NCBI RefSeq assembly: GCF_003062295.1
Contig: NZ_PYCN01000021.1
Location: 78,786-142,785, forward strand
Source: Bradyrhizobium algeriense
GTDB lineage: Bacteria > Pseudomonadota > Alphaproteobacteria > Rhizobiales > Xanthobacteraceae
DNA: 64,000 nucleotides
Direction of reading: 5' to 3'
Position numbers and translations under genes: made by a program. Shown here one piece after another: positions 33,932 to 43,094 of the stretch; the first letter of the stretch is position 1; each line of letters starts with the position of its first letter. The notes under the pieces were generated by a model. That model was not told where the DNA came from, did no database searches, and was given only the letters and a program-made list of their open reading frames with translations.

Positions 33932-35692
33932 TTACCGGCTCGCGGTTGCGAGGCCGAGCGCCTCGGCCATCACACGGAAGACTTCCGTATTGTCCATCGA
34001 GCCGTGCACCCGCTCGCTGCCCGGCCCGGCTGCGGTCAGGATGACGTCCTCGCCCGAATGCACGCTGGCGCCAATCATCGCAGGCAGATTGCCGAAGCGC
34101 AGCACGACACCGGGAACATCCTTGTATTTGTCGTTGGCCTTGAAGGTGTCGGGCTGCTCGCCCTTCACGGTCAGCTCATTCGGATTGTCGAGCTTGGGGC
34201 GGAAAGTTTCGTAGTGGTCCGGCAGGCTGGCGGAGAAGATGGCGAGGCGCCGGCTTACGTCCACGCGCGACGGATAACCGTCGGCGTCGGGCGCCGGATA
34301 GTTGGGAAATCCAGCCTTCTCATACACACCCACGCGCTCGCGCAACGGCACGTTCGGCGTGGTGCTCATGTCGTCATTGATGGTTCCGACCAGGCTGTTC
34401 GGATGATTGTGGTCTGCCAGCACCAGGATCAGGGTGTCATCGCCGCGAGCGCGCGCCCAGTCGCGCGTCAGGCGAACGGCGTTGTCGAGCATGATCGTGT
34501 CGTAGACGGCGCGCTCCATGTCGAGGAGATGCGCGTATTTGTCGATCATCCCGGACTCCACCATCAGGAAGAAGCCGGCCTCGTTCCTTGAAAGTACGTT
34601 CAGCGCCGCCTGCACCTGTTCGGTCAGGTCGGGCTGATCGGGAAACTTCTTGACCCCGCCGCCGTTGAGAAACTTGCGGTCCAGTGCGCCATCCATATTG
34701 CCGGTCGCAAACAACCCAAGCAATTGGCGCGTGTCCGATTTCGCCGCCGACGCATCCATCTCGGACTTCGTCATCGCCACCTGATAACCGGCGTCGCGAA
34801 AGCGGGCGATGTAGTCGACGTCGTCCTTGCGCCTGGAACCGGCCGTAGCCTTCGGCATGAAGTTCGCGCTGCCGCCGCCCATCAGGACATCCGGCTTGGC
34901 GGCGAAATATTGCTCGACGATCTCGTCATAAGCGGCACGGCGTCGGGTATGCGCCACCATCGCCGCAGGCGTAGCGTCTTCGATCTCGGTGTTGGTGACG
35001 ATGCCGATCGCCAGGCCAAGCCGCCGCTTCGCCACGCTTGTTATGGTTTCGACCCTGGGATCGTCGAACGGGCTTGCGGTGCGGTCGGCATAGACGCCCA
35101 TGGCATTGACCGCGGTCTTGTGGCCGGTGGCATAGGCGCTGGCGGCGTTCGCCGAATCGGTGATGATGGAGTCGGAGCCAGCGGTGGCGACCAGCGCCAT
35201 GTGCGGCATGTCGTCCATTGCGAGCCTGCCGAGGCTCTTGCCCTCCGCAATGCCCTTGGAAAGCAGCCGCGCCGCAACACGATGGGATGGTGACATCCCA
35301 TCGCCGATGAACAGGATCACGTTCTTCGCCTTGCGCGGTCCGGTATCGTAGACCGTCCACCCGATGGTGCGGCTACGCGCGCCATCGCTGACTTCCACGG
35401 TGACGTTGCCCGGCTTGGTCAGGGTGACGCCGCGAAGCATCAGCGCCGACTGATCCTTGCCGTCTTCGCGCTCCACGAACGTTCCGGGCTGGCCGAAGGC
35501 AGCGGCATGGTCCTCACCATTCACGGTGATTTTCAATTTTGCAGGATCGATGCGATCCGGAAATTCGACTTTGAAGTCGAAGCGCGCACCAGCGAGAATC
35601 GCCGCGCGGTCGATCGGGTAGATGGTCTGAGCAGCGGCTTGGTATCCCGACAGCAGAACAATGAGGGCAGCGGCAACGAAGGGTTTGATCAT
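33932..35692 (-). CDS. Secreted alkaline phosphatase (PhoA superfamily)
   Basis: The 586-residue protein has a signal peptide (MIKPFVAAALIVLLSGYQAA, cleavage near AAA-QT). A prefix domain of about 95 residues precedes the catalytic core. Metal and nucleophile sites are seen in VILFIGDGMS (D131) and ITDSANAASAYATGHK (S180). Metal ligands follow in FFLMVESGMIDKYAH, LADHNHP and ASVHSGEDV. It releases phosphate from organic esters in the periplasm. The ATG at 35692 is used because it begins the signal peptide. A PHO box was looked for upstream and not found convincingly. A separate PhoD-type phosphatase is at 48328. Confidence 0.93.
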   Translation of the reverse strand: MIKPFVAAALIVLLSGYQAAAQTIYPIDRAAILAGARFDFKVEFPDRIDPAKLKITVNGEDHAAAFGQPGTFVEREDGKDQSALMLRGVTLTKPGNVTVEVSDGARSRTIGWTVYDTGPRKAKNVILFIGDGMSPSHRVAARLLSKGIAEGKSLGRLAMDDMPHMALVATAGSDSIITDSANAASAYATGHKTAVNAMGVYADRTASPFDDPRVETITSVAKRRLGLAIGIVTNTEIEDATPAAMVAHTRRRAAYDEIVEQYFAAKPDVLMGGGSANFMPKATAGSRRKDDVDYIARFRDAGYQVAMTKSEMDASAAKSDTRQLLGLFATGNMDGALDRKFLNGGGVKKFPDQPDLTEQVQAALNVLSRNEAGFFLMVESGMIDKYAHLLDMERAVYDTIMLDNAVRLTRDWARARGDDTLILVLADHNHPNSLVGTINDDMSTTPNVPLRERVGVYEKAGFPNYPAPDADGYPSRVDVSRRLAIFSASLPDHYETFRPKLDNPNELTVKGEQPDTFKANDKYKDVPGVVLRFGNLPAMIGASVHSGEDVILTAAGPGSERVHGSMDNTEVFRVMAEALGLATASR

Positions 35693-35838
35693 GAAGCAGC
35701 ACCGGGTCGGAGTAAGACGCGCCCGGCGGCAGTCACCGACCCCGGGCAAGGCATGCGCTCACTCTATATCCTACTGCTCCCGAATGACGTCCCCGTTACA
35801 AAGTACGGCGGTCGAGAGTTGAGGTACTCCCGCGCGTT

Positions 35839-37176
35839 TCAGCCCTTGTCGCTCTCAAGCTTGAAGATGTCGGAGCCTTCCGGGCTCGATAGCAAGCCTG
35901 TCTTGCCGTAGAGATCCAGCTTGGCGCGAGTATCTGATATGTCGAGGTTGCGCATGGTCAGCTGGCCGATGCGGTCCGCCGGCGTGAACGCGGCATCCTC
36001 CACCTTCTCCATGCTCAGCCGCTCCGGCTGATAGGTCAGGTTGGGACTCTCGGTGTTGAGGATCGAGTAGTCGTTGCCACGGCGCAGCTCGAGCGTCACC
36101 TCGCCGGTGACGGCGCGCGCCACCCAGCGCTGGGCGGTTTCGCGCAGCATCAGGGCCTGGGAATCGAACCACCGTCCCTGATAGAGCAGCCGGCCAAGGC
36201 GCATGCCGCTGATCCGGTATTGCTCGATGGTGTCTTCGTTGTGGATGCCCGTGACCAGGCGTTCATAGGCGATGTGAAGCAGCGCCATGCCGGGGGCTTC
36301 GTAGATGCCGCGGCTCTTGGCCTCGATGATGCGGTTCTCGATCTGGTCGCTCATGCCAAGGCCATGCCGGCCGCCGATGACGTTGGCCTGGAGGAACAGC
36401 GCGACGGGATCAGCGAACGTCTGGCCGTTCAGCGCGACCGGCTGGCCCTCCTCGAAACGCACGGCAACCTTTTCGGCCTTGACGGCACAGTCGTCGCGCC
36501 AGAACGGCACGCCCATGATCGGATTGACGATCTTGATGCCGCTGTCGAGGTGCTCGAGATCCTTGGCCTCGTGGGTGGCGCCGAGGAGATTGCTGTCGGT
36601 CGAATACGCCTTTTCGGCGCTCATCTTGTAGGCGAATCCGTTGGCGGTCATGAACGCCGACATTTCCGCGCGGCCGCCCAGTTCGTCGATAAACAGCTGG
36701 TCGAGCCAGGGCTTGTAGATCCGCAAGCTCGGATTGGTCAGCAGGCCGTAGCGGTAGAACCGCTCGATATCGTTGCCCTTGTAGGTGGAGCCATCGCCCC
36801 AGATGTTGACGCCGTCCTCCTTCATGGCCGCAACCAGCATCGTGCCGGTCACGGCGCGGCCGAGCGGCGTGGTGTTGAAGTAGGCGATGCCGCCGGTCGA
36901 GACGTGGAAGGCGCCGGACTGGATGGCGGCGATACCTTCGTGGACCAGTTGGGTGCGGCAATCCACCAGGCGGGCTTTTTCGCCGCCGAACTCCAGCGCC
37001 TTGCGCGGAATCTCGTCGTAATCGGCCTCGTCGGGCTGGCCGAGATTGGCGGTATAGGCAAAGACGCGCGCGCCCTTTTGCTTCATCCAGAGCAGCGCCG
37101 CGCTGGTGTCGAGACCGCCCGAGAAAGCGATGCCGACTTTTTCCCCCTTGGGCAGGCTTTTCAGAATCGTACTCAT
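35839..37176 (-). CDS. argG: Argininosuccinate synthase
   Basis: ArgG joins citrulline and aspartate with ATP in arginine synthesis. The 445 residues match the long E. coli-type enzyme. The PP-loop GIAFSGGLDTSAAL is at 15-28. TGGIAYFNTTPLGRAVTGTM and NIWGDGSTYKGNDIERFYRY are conserved blocks. The start at 37176 gives the known N-terminus; an open frame upstream to 37410 is the shadow of the convergent region. It is cytosolic and homotetrameric by precedent. It is monocistronic, 112 bases downstream of the PAP2 gene, and no other arg gene is nearby. Confidence 0.97.
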   Translation of the reverse strand: MSTILKSLPKGEKVGIAFSGGLDTSAALLWMKQKGARVFAYTANLGQPDEADYDEIPRKALEFGGEKARLVDCRTQLVHEGIAAIQSGAFHVSTGGIAYFNTTPLGRAVTGTMLVAAMKEDGVNIWGDGSTYKGNDIERFYRYGLLTNPSLRIYKPWLDQLFIDELGGRAEMSAFMTANGFAYKMSAEKAYSTDSNLLGATHEAKDLEHLDSGIKIVNPIMGVPFWRDDCAVKAEKVAVRFEEGQPVALNGQTFADPVALFLQANVIGGRHGLGMSDQIENRIIEAKSRGIYEAPGMALLHIAYERLVTGIHNEDTIEQYRISGMRLGRLLYQGRWFDSQALMLRETAQRWVARAVTGEVTLELRRGNDYSILNTESPNLTYQPERLSMEKVEDAAFTPADRIGQLTMRNLDISDTRAKLDLYGKTGLLSSPEGSDIFKLESDKG

Positions 37177-37288
37177 GGAGCTTCCAATCGGTCGAAATGG
37201 CGGATGCCGTTTGCGGCTTGGGGCGCGAATAACAAATTTCGCGCTGGGGGGCACGCGTTTAATAGCGCCTGGCGGGATCAACTCAGAC

Positions 37289-38047
37289 TTACTGGGCGCG
37301 CCCACGCCAGCGCTGCAGCAGCCGGTATCCGGGCCAGCCCAAGCGCGCCAGTGCCGCTTCGACCTGCGCGTCCGAAAACCTCGTCGATGGCCAGCGGTAA
37401 ATCCAGGCATAGGCCAGCCAGATCACGAAGAAGCTGACAAGGCCGGCGGCAGCGACGTCGGTAAAGAAATGCCCGCCGAACGCCATTCGCAGCACAGAGG
37501 TTACGACCCCGAACACGGTCGCCGCTACATAGGCCAGAGGCCGCCACTGCGGCGGGGTCAGCGCCGCGGGCGCGTAGGCCCAGAACGCGGTAGCGCCCTC
37601 GCCGGAGAAGAACGAGCAGTTACGCCCGCACTCCCCGCGCGGATCCCACCATGGCACGAATTGCCAAGGGCCGTTGAACTCCGTCACCATCACCGGCCGC
37701 GGCCGTCCCCAATAGCTCTTGAAGGTGAGATTGGTCAGCACCACGGCGGAGAGCAGGATGGTGACCAGCAGAAACACCGCCGCGCGTCCCGGAACCAGCA
37801 TCGGCCGGTCCGGCCGCAGCAGCTTTCCCACGATGGCAAACAGCGCTGGCAGCGCCAGCGCCCAGGCAATCCACATCGCGCCGTCGCGCGCGAACGCGGC
37901 AAGACCGTTCTGTTTCAGTGGAAATGATGTGCTTGCGGGATCGAAGAACAATGCCGCCAGCTTCAGGTCGAGTTCGGGGAAGATCCCGAACAGCAGTCCG
38001 ATGACGAGCGATAGGCCCAACGCGATTACAAGTCCGGTCCGGTTCAT
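37289..38047 (-). CDS. PAP2-family membrane phosphatase
   Basis: The 252-residue membrane protein has about six helices and the three PAP2 motifs: K110-x(4)-RPRP (115-118), S148-G-E150 in NCSFFSGEGA, and R187-x(5)-H193-x(3)-D197 in LRMAFGGHFFTDV. Motif 2 normally reads PSGH; here Glu replaces the His, as I recall for some lipid A phosphatase-like relatives. The catalytic loop faces the periplasm in this family. Likely substrates are lipid-linked phosphates such as lipid A or undecaprenyl pyrophosphate. It is unlinked to lipid A genes here. Confidence 0.9.
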   Translation of the reverse strand: MNRTGLVIALGLSLVIGLLFGIFPELDLKLAALFFDPASTSFPLKQNGLAAFARDGAMWIAWALALPALFAIVGKLLRPDRPMLVPGRAAVFLLVTILLSAVVLTNLTFKSYWGRPRPVMVTEFNGPWQFVPWWDPRGECGRNCSFFSGEGATAFWAYAPAALTPPQWRPLAYVAATVFGVVTSVLRMAFGGHFFTDVAAAGLVSFFVIWLAYAWIYRWPSTRFSDAQVEAALARLGWPGYRLLQRWRGRAQ

Positions 38048-38097
38048 GGCGCGGGGTTTAGCCGAGGCGGTTGGCGATGAAAAGGCAGAAGCTCATC

Positions 38098-38265
38098 TTC
38101 CCTTCTCCCCTTGTGGGAGAAGGTGGCGCGGACATAGTCCGCGTCGGATGAGGGGTCTCTGTCCGCGGAGACAAACCCCTCACCCGTCTCAATCGCGCTT
38201 CCGCGCGATTGATCCACCCCAAGAGCGAGCTTCGCTCGTCTCGCTCCCACAAGGGGAGAGGGAAG
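38098..38265. repeat. Palindromic intergenic repeat, family A copy 2
   Basis: CTTCCCTTCTCCCCTTGTGG starts at 38098 and CCACAAGGGGAGAGGGAAG ends the unit. The inner GGATGAGGGGTCTC/GAGACAAACCCCTC pair matches the copy at 2540. A longer central part adds a second small hairpin, GAGCGAGCTTCGCTCGTCTC. Confidence 0.82.
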
Positions 38266-38278
38266 AAGAGACCAGAGA

Positions 38279-38770
38279 TCACGCCTGCGGCCGGGACTGC
38301 GAGGGCAACGGCGGCGGTGGCCGCAAGGGAGGCCTCGGTTCTCGCCAGGCGCCGGCGGATCGGCCCGCGATCATCCAATAGATCAGGCCGGCGACGATGC
38401 CCGCGCCGGTCATGATTTCGAGGTGGCGACGCACGATGCCGTCGAAACGCAGCGTCTCCGGATCGAACGGAATGAGGCCGAGATAGCAGGCGACGCCGAC
38501 GATCGCGCCGCCGACTGCGTAAGCGAGCACGCTGCGGACATAGAAGGCTTCGGTGATCAAAACCACGATCAGCGCCGGCAGCAGCGCAAAGCCGGACAGG
38601 AAGATGAAGCCGAAGCCGAGCAAGACATTGATCGCGCCCTGGTCGATCGGCGCGCCGCCGAGATCGCTGAATTCAGGGTACAGCACCGCACCGACCACGA
38701 TCATCCCCGCCACGAAGCAGGCGGCGAGGAAAGCGAACAGGATGACGAAGAGGCGGCCGATCAGCGCCAT
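38279..38770 (-). CDS. Small inner-membrane protein of unknown function
   Basis: The 163-residue protein has four hydrophobic helices (about 5-30, 47-75, 80-102 and 118-135). Its C-terminal tail is rich in Arg and Pro (REPRPPLRPPPPLPSQSRPQA) and probably cytosolic. No family is recognised with confidence; similar proteins are annotated as hypothetical in Bradyrhizobium. The start at 38770 is the natural one before the first helix. It is flanked by repeats on both sides and has no operon partner. Confidence 0.72.
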   Translation of the reverse strand: MALIGRLFVILFAFLAACFVAGMIVVGAVLYPEFSDLGGAPIDQGAINVLLGFGFIFLSGFALLPALIVVLITEAFYVRSVLAYAVGGAIVGVACYLGLIPFDPETLRFDGIVRRHLEIMTGAGIVAGLIYWMIAGRSAGAWREPRPPLRPPPPLPSQSRPQA

Positions 38771-38814
38771 TGGGCAGTTCCGTCGTCGAACATAAGCGGG
38801 CCGCCTTCTCCACC

Positions 38815-38904
38815 GTCATGCCCGGGCTTGTCCCGGGCATCCACGTCTCACTTTATCGAGACCAAGCAAAGACGTGGATGGCCGGGTCAAGCCCGGCCAT
38901 GACG
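38815..38904. repeat. Palindromic repeat, family D copy 3 (short form)
   Basis: GTCATGCCCGGGCTTGTCCC and GGGCATCCACGTCT on the left pair with AGACGTGGATGGCCGGGTCA and AGCCCGGCCATGACG on the right. The arms match families found at 9542 and 60248. It lies upstream of the membrane protein start and downstream of rlmN. Confidence 0.85.
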
Positions 38905-38925
38905 AACCTTGGCGCTCTCATCCTT

Positions 38926-40125
38926 TCAATCCGTCATCGCCATGGCGCGCAGCGCCTGGCGCTCGCGCGCGGACAGTTTTTCGGTCTCCGACTTCAACTG
39001 GCCGCAGGCGGCGAGAATGTCGCGGCCGCGCGGCGTGCGCACCGGCGAGGAGTAGCCGGCGTTAAAGATATATTCGGAGAATTTTTCGATCTGCTCCCAG
39101 TCCGAGCACTCATACTTCGTGCCCGGCCACGGGTTGAACGGAATCAGGTTGATTTTCGCCGGAATGCCCTTGAGCAATTTCACCAGCAGCTTGGCGTCAT
39201 CCATGGAATCGTTGACGCCCTTGAGCATCACATATTCGAAGGTGATGCGCCGCGCATTCGACGAGCCCGGATAGTCGCGGCAGGCCTGCAACAATTCGGC
39301 AATCGGATATTTGCGGTTCAGCGGCACCAGCTCGTTGCGCAACTCGTCACGCACCGCGTGGAGCGAAATCGCCAGCATGACGCCGATCTCGTCGCCGGTG
39401 CGGACGATGTTCGGCACCACGCCCGAGGTCGACAGCGTGATGCGGCGACGGGAAATGCCGATGCCTTCATTGTCGGCAACGATCAAGAGCGCATCGCGCA
39501 CCGCGTCGAAATTGTAGAGCGGTTCGCCCATCCCCATCATGACGACGTTGGTGACGAGGCGGCTGCCGGTCGGGGTCTCGCGATCGGCCCAGTCGTTGAG
39601 GCGGTCGCGCGCCACCATGATCTGGCCGACGATCTCGCCGGCCGTGAGATTGCGCACCAGCCGCTGCGTGCCGGTGTGGCAGAACGAGCAATTCAGCGTG
39701 CAGCCGACCTGCGATGAAACGCAGAGCGTGCCGCGATCGGTTTCGGGAATGTAGACGCACTCGACTTCATGCGCCTTCTGGAACGCGTCACCGCTCGGCA
39801 GCCGCAACAGCCATTTGCGGGTGCCGTCGTTGGAAACCTGCTCGGCCACCACTTCGGGGCGGTCGACGGTAAAGTGCTGCTCCAGCTGCGCACGCATTTC
39901 CTTCGAAATGCTGGTCATCTCGTCGAAAGCTTTGGCGCCGCGGACATACATCCAGTGCCAGAGCTGCTGGGTGCGCATCTTGCGCTGCGGGGGCGCAACG
40001 CCGATCTCGCCCAGTCGGTCGGCGATCTCGGTGCGCGACAGGCCGATCAGCGAAGGTTTTGCCGGTGGCACATAGGTTTCGAGCGGAACCTTCTCCAGCG
40101 GCGCCACGGAAGATGAAAGCGACAT
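38926..40125 (-). CDS. rlmN: 23S rRNA (adenine-2503-C2) / tRNA methyltransferase, radical SAM
   Basis: RlmN methylates A2503 of 23S rRNA and A37 of some tRNAs. The 399-residue protein has the radical SAM cluster motif C142-x3-C146-x2-C149 in VGCTLNCSFC. GMGEPLYNFD and SLHAVRDELRNELVPLN follow. The methyl-carrying cysteine lies near the C-terminus in RGRDILAACGQL. The start at 40125 follows the usual length; the frame extends upstream into a repeat. It is cytosolic. The gene upstream on the same strand is the IalB-type gene about 200 bases away, separated by a repeat. Confidence 0.96.
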   Translation of the reverse strand: MSLSSSVAPLEKVPLETYVPPAKPSLIGLSRTEIADRLGEIGVAPPQRKMRTQQLWHWMYVRGAKAFDEMTSISKEMRAQLEQHFTVDRPEVVAEQVSNDGTRKWLLRLPSGDAFQKAHEVECVYIPETDRGTLCVSSQVGCTLNCSFCHTGTQRLVRNLTAGEIVGQIMVARDRLNDWADRETPTGSRLVTNVVMMGMGEPLYNFDAVRDALLIVADNEGIGISRRRITLSTSGVVPNIVRTGDEIGVMLAISLHAVRDELRNELVPLNRKYPIAELLQACRDYPGSSNARRITFEYVMLKGVNDSMDDAKLLVKLLKGIPAKINLIPFNPWPGTKYECSDWEQIEKFSEYIFNAGYSSPVRTPRGRDILAACGQLKSETEKLSARERQALRAMAMTD

Positions 40126-40154
40126 TAAATTCACACGAGACGGTTGAAGTGGAT

Positions 40155-40265
40155 GGGTGGGCAAAGCCACCGGGACGCGCGAATGCGCGCCCGATGATAA
40201 ACTCTGCCATGCCCGCCAAAACGTTAATGGAGGGCACGGCGCTTACGCGCCTTTGCCCACCCTAC
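40155..40265. repeat. Palindromic repeat, family E copy 2
   Basis: GTGGGCAAAGCCACC on the left faces GCGCCTTTGCCCACC on the right. It includes, in reverse orientation, the CGGGCGCGCATTCGCGCG module seen at 4402-4445 and 23364-23407. It lies between rlmN and the IalB gene. Confidence 0.78.
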
Positions 40266-40332
40266 GAAGTCAATCAAATAGGCCTTCCAGGGCCCCTAAA
40301 CAACGTCATTCTGGGCTCAACTCAAGAGCCGC

Positions 40333-40989
40333 CTAGCGCTTGCAGTCCTGCGCCAGCCGGTCGAGCGCCTGGGCCAGGCCCTTCAGCGAGAACACGTCCG
40401 TGGTCTCGGTGCCCTTGGCCGAAACGCCCTTGACGGTGACTTCGGCGGATTTGCGCATGGCGTTGACCATCTGCTCTTCCTCCGCGGCGTTCTTGATCCA
40501 GAGCCCGTCGCCCTGGGTATACATCGCATAGGCCGAGCCGCCGACCTCGAGAGAGGATTCCGAGCCCGGCTTCAGCGCGTATCCGATCATGATCGAAACT
40601 TCGTTGACGACTTTTTCGGCCGGACGCGTCGAGACGAAAGCGTAGGCGGGATCGCGCGGGCGATTCGGCGGATTGGTTTTCGATGACGATGGCTTCGCCA
40701 ACGCAAAGCAAACTTTCCTGCCGTTCGGTGTCGCCGTGTAGGCGCCCCAGGTACCGTACTGACCGATCAAGGTCGGCTCCGCACTGCCGACAGCGGCGGT
40801 CGCCGCCGGTTCCGGCTTCGCAGGCTTGGCCGTCGTCGGTTTTGCCGCCGGTGCTGGCGCAGGCTTGGCCGCTTCCTTTGCAGGTTCCTTGGCGCCCTTC
40901 GAAGCAGCACCCTGTGCTTGCGCGAGGGATGTCGCCCCACACAACACTGCAATCGCAACCAGAAATGTCAGTATTCGCAACACGGACAA
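40333..40989 (-). CDS. Invasion-associated locus B (IalB) family exported protein
   Basis: The 218-residue protein has a signal peptide (TFLVAIAVLCGATSLAQA-Q). An Ala/Lys/Pro-rich linker of about 45 residues follows. The IalB-like domain is recognised from GQYGTWGAYTATPNGRKVCFAL and the later SIMIGYALKPGSESSLEVGG. Two cysteines (in KVCFAL and the C-terminal QDCKR) may pair. IalB-domain proteins are widespread in alphaproteobacteria with unclear roles. The start is a TTG at 40989 preceded by GAGGGA five bases away; a GTG two codons later is possible. Periplasmic location expected. Confidence 0.88.
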   Translation of the reverse strand: MSVLRILTFLVAIAVLCGATSLAQAQGAASKGAKEPAKEAAKPAPAPAAKPTTAKPAKPEPAATAAVGSAEPTLIGQYGTWGAYTATPNGRKVCFALAKPSSSKTNPPNRPRDPAYAFVSTRPAEKVVNEVSIMIGYALKPGSESSLEVGGSAYAMYTQGDGLWIKNAAEEEQMVNAMRKSAEVTVKGVSAKGTETTDVFSLKGLAQALDRLAQDCKR

Positions 40990-41157
40990 CTGGTTCCCTC
41001 ATCATTGTGACTGGAAGATGGCCCAAGGGCGCATCGCGTCGCCGGGGATGGATAGCCGGGAAATGCTTTTTTGGGAAGGCAGTTACGGTGTTGCTCACCG
41101 TCGCAGCCGCGCCTTCGTAACAGGTCCGTTTGAGGAATCAAGGCGCGGGATTCGGGT

Positions 41158-41997
41158 TCAACCTTTCGGCCGGCGCGCGCGCTGTTTCTGCCACTGTGCA
41201 TCGGTCCATTGCAGCAGATCCTCGGCGCCGGAACTGCGCAAATGCGCGCCGCCATCCTGCACCACCATCTCGCCATTGATATAGCCGGCCTGGTCGGAAA
41301 TCAGAAAGCTCGCCAGATCGGCAAGTTCGCCATGCTCGCCGGCGCGCCCGAGCGGATTGCGTTGCGCCCAGCTTTCATCGCGGCCCTCGGGACGGAGTTG
41401 ACCCGAAGCGCCCGGCGTCGGGAACGCGCCGGGCGCGATCGCGACCGTGCGCACACCCTTGGGTCCCCACTCCACCGCAAGGCTTCGGGTCATCGCGAGC
41501 ACGGCGGATTTCGCCATCGCCGACGGCACCGTGAAGGCGCGACCGGTGATCGTCGAGGTCGAGAGGATGCTCAGCACCACGCCTTTGTGCTTGCCGTCGA
41601 TCCAGCGCCTGCCCGCGGCGAGCGTGCAATACATTGTACCGTGCAATGTCGGCGCCAGGATCGCATCCGCCGCCCGCGACGACAGATGTTCGGTCTGCGC
41701 GATGAAGGTCGCGGCGGCATTATTGACCAGCACGTCGATCGGCGCCTCGCGCCATATCTCTTCCATCATGGCATCGACCGCGGCACCGTCGCGGATATCG
41801 CAGCCGATCACGCCCACCTTGCCGCCGAGTTCGCTGCGCATCTTTGCTGCCGTCGCCTCCAGCAATTCGAGCCGGCGGCCGCAAATGATCAGCTCCGCGC
41901 CAAGCTCGACGAAGCGGTGCCCCATCGCAGCCCCGAGCCCCGAACCGCCGCCGGTGACCAATATCCGCTTTCCCGCCAGCAAGCCCTTTTCAAACAT
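41158..41997 (-). CDS. SDR oxidoreductase of the 2,4-dienoyl-CoA reductase type
   Basis: The 279-residue short-chain dehydrogenase has VTGGGSGLGAAMG at 14-26 and NNAAATF near 91-97. In place of the usual Y-x-x-x-K the sequence is S-A-M-A-K (in VPSAMAKSAVL). This Ser form is the signature of the 2,4-dienoyl-CoA reductase branch (DECR1-like) rather than a broken active site. PGAFPTPGASGQLRP and GGAHLRSS fit that branch as well. It would reduce unsaturated fatty acyl-CoA with NADPH. It is divergent from the quinone oxidoreductase gene. Confidence 0.92.
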   Translation of the reverse strand: MFEKGLLAGKRILVTGGGSGLGAAMGHRFVELGAELIICGRRLELLEATAAKMRSELGGKVGVIGCDIRDGAAVDAMMEEIWREAPIDVLVNNAAATFIAQTEHLSSRAADAILAPTLHGTMYCTLAAGRRWIDGKHKGVVLSILSTSTITGRAFTVPSAMAKSAVLAMTRSLAVEWGPKGVRTVAIAPGAFPTPGASGQLRPEGRDESWAQRNPLGRAGEHGELADLASFLISDQAGYINGEMVVQDGGAHLRSSGAEDLLQWTDAQWQKQRARRPKG

Positions 41998-42119
41998 CGT
42001 TTGAATCCCCTTCGATCACCATAAGGCCCATGCGCCTGAATCGGATTGTAGCCCGGCTTCAAATCCGGCAAGAAGCTGCCAGCCTCTTATATTCTCGGCC
42101 CGAAAAATCAGGTGCGCCC

Positions 42120-43094
42120 ATGAAAGCCATTCTCTGCTCGCAATATTGCCAACCCGACGACCTCGTGCTGGCCGACGTCCCCGATCCGGTGGCCGAACCG
42201 GGACAGGCCGTGATTGCCATCAAGGCCGCGGCGCTGAATTTCTTCGACATCCTGATGATCCAGGGCAAGTACCAGATCAAGCCGCCATTCCCGTTTTCGC
42301 CGGCCGCCGAGGTTGCCGGCGTGATCGAAAGCGTCGGTGCAGGGGTCACCGACCTGAAGGTCGGCGACCGCGTGGTGGCGTCCTGCGGCCATAACGGCGC
42401 GCGCGAAAAGATCGCGCTGCCCGCGAGCTCTATTGTGAAAATTCCCGACAATCTGGATTTCGATCGCGCCGCCGGCATCATCATCATCTACGGCACAGCG
42501 CTTCACGCGCTGGAAGACCGCGCCAGCCCGAAGCCCGGCGAGACGCTGGCCGTGCTGGGCGCTGCCGGCGGAACCGGACTTGCGGCCTGCGAACTCGGCA
42601 AGCTGATGGGCCTGAAGGTGATCGCCTGCGCGTCGTCGGACGAGAAACTCGAATTTGCCAAAGCGCATGGCGCCGAGCTCACGCTGAACTACAGCAAGGA
42701 AGACCTGAAGGAGGGCTTGCGCCGGCTCACCGGCGGCAAGGGCGTCGACATCATCTTCGATCCGGTCGGCGGCACTTACGCCGAAGCCGCATTGCGCTCG
42801 ATCGCCTGGGAAGGTCGTTTCCTGGTGATCGGCTTCGCCGCGGGCGACATTCCGAAGATGCCGCTCAACCTCGCGCTGCTCAAGGGTTGCGATATCCGCG
42901 GCGTGTTCTGGGGCGCGTGGACCAGGGTCAATCCGGAGAAGAACCGCGCCAACCTGGAAAAGCTCGTGAAGTGGACCGCGGAAGGCAAGATCTCCTCGCA
43001 TGTCGATCGCACGTTCCCGCTGGCGCAAACCGCCGAAGCGCTGAAGGTGCTCGCCGGCCGCCAGGCGATGGGCAAGGTGATCCTGCATCCCTGA
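42120..43094 (+). CDS. Quinone oxidoreductase-like medium-chain dehydrogenase/reductase
   Basis: The 324-residue protein is a zinc-free MDR enzyme. Its NADPH loop is VLGAAGGTGLAACELGKLMG at about 142-161. AALNFFDILMIQGKYQIKPP and the VGDRVVASCGHNG block are typical of the NADPH:quinone reductase branch. The cysteines of structural zinc sites are absent. The family reduces quinones or enones. The ATG at 42120 begins the canonical MKAILCSQY; upstream open frame is not coding. It is cytosolic. The gene is divergent from the DECR-type SDR, about 120 bases away. Confidence 0.93.
   Translation: MKAILCSQYCQPDDLVLADVPDPVAEPGQAVIAIKAAALNFFDILMIQGKYQIKPPFPFSPAAEVAGVIESVGAGVTDLKVGDRVVASCGHNGAREKIALPASSIVKIPDNLDFDRAAGIIIIYGTALHALEDRASPKPGETLAVLGAAGGTGLAACELGKLMGLKVIACASSDEKLEFAKAHGAELTLNYSKEDLKEGLRRLTGGKGVDIIFDPVGGTYAEAALRSIAWEGRFLVIGFAAGDIPKMPLNLALLKGCDIRGVFWGAWTRVNPEKNRANLEKLVKWTAEGKISSHVDRTFPLAQTAEALKVLAGRQAMGKVILHP

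Noticed and set aside
36220..37437. A 405-codon plus-strand frame opposite argG.
   Set aside because: argG is certain on the minus strand; this frame has no recognisable domain.
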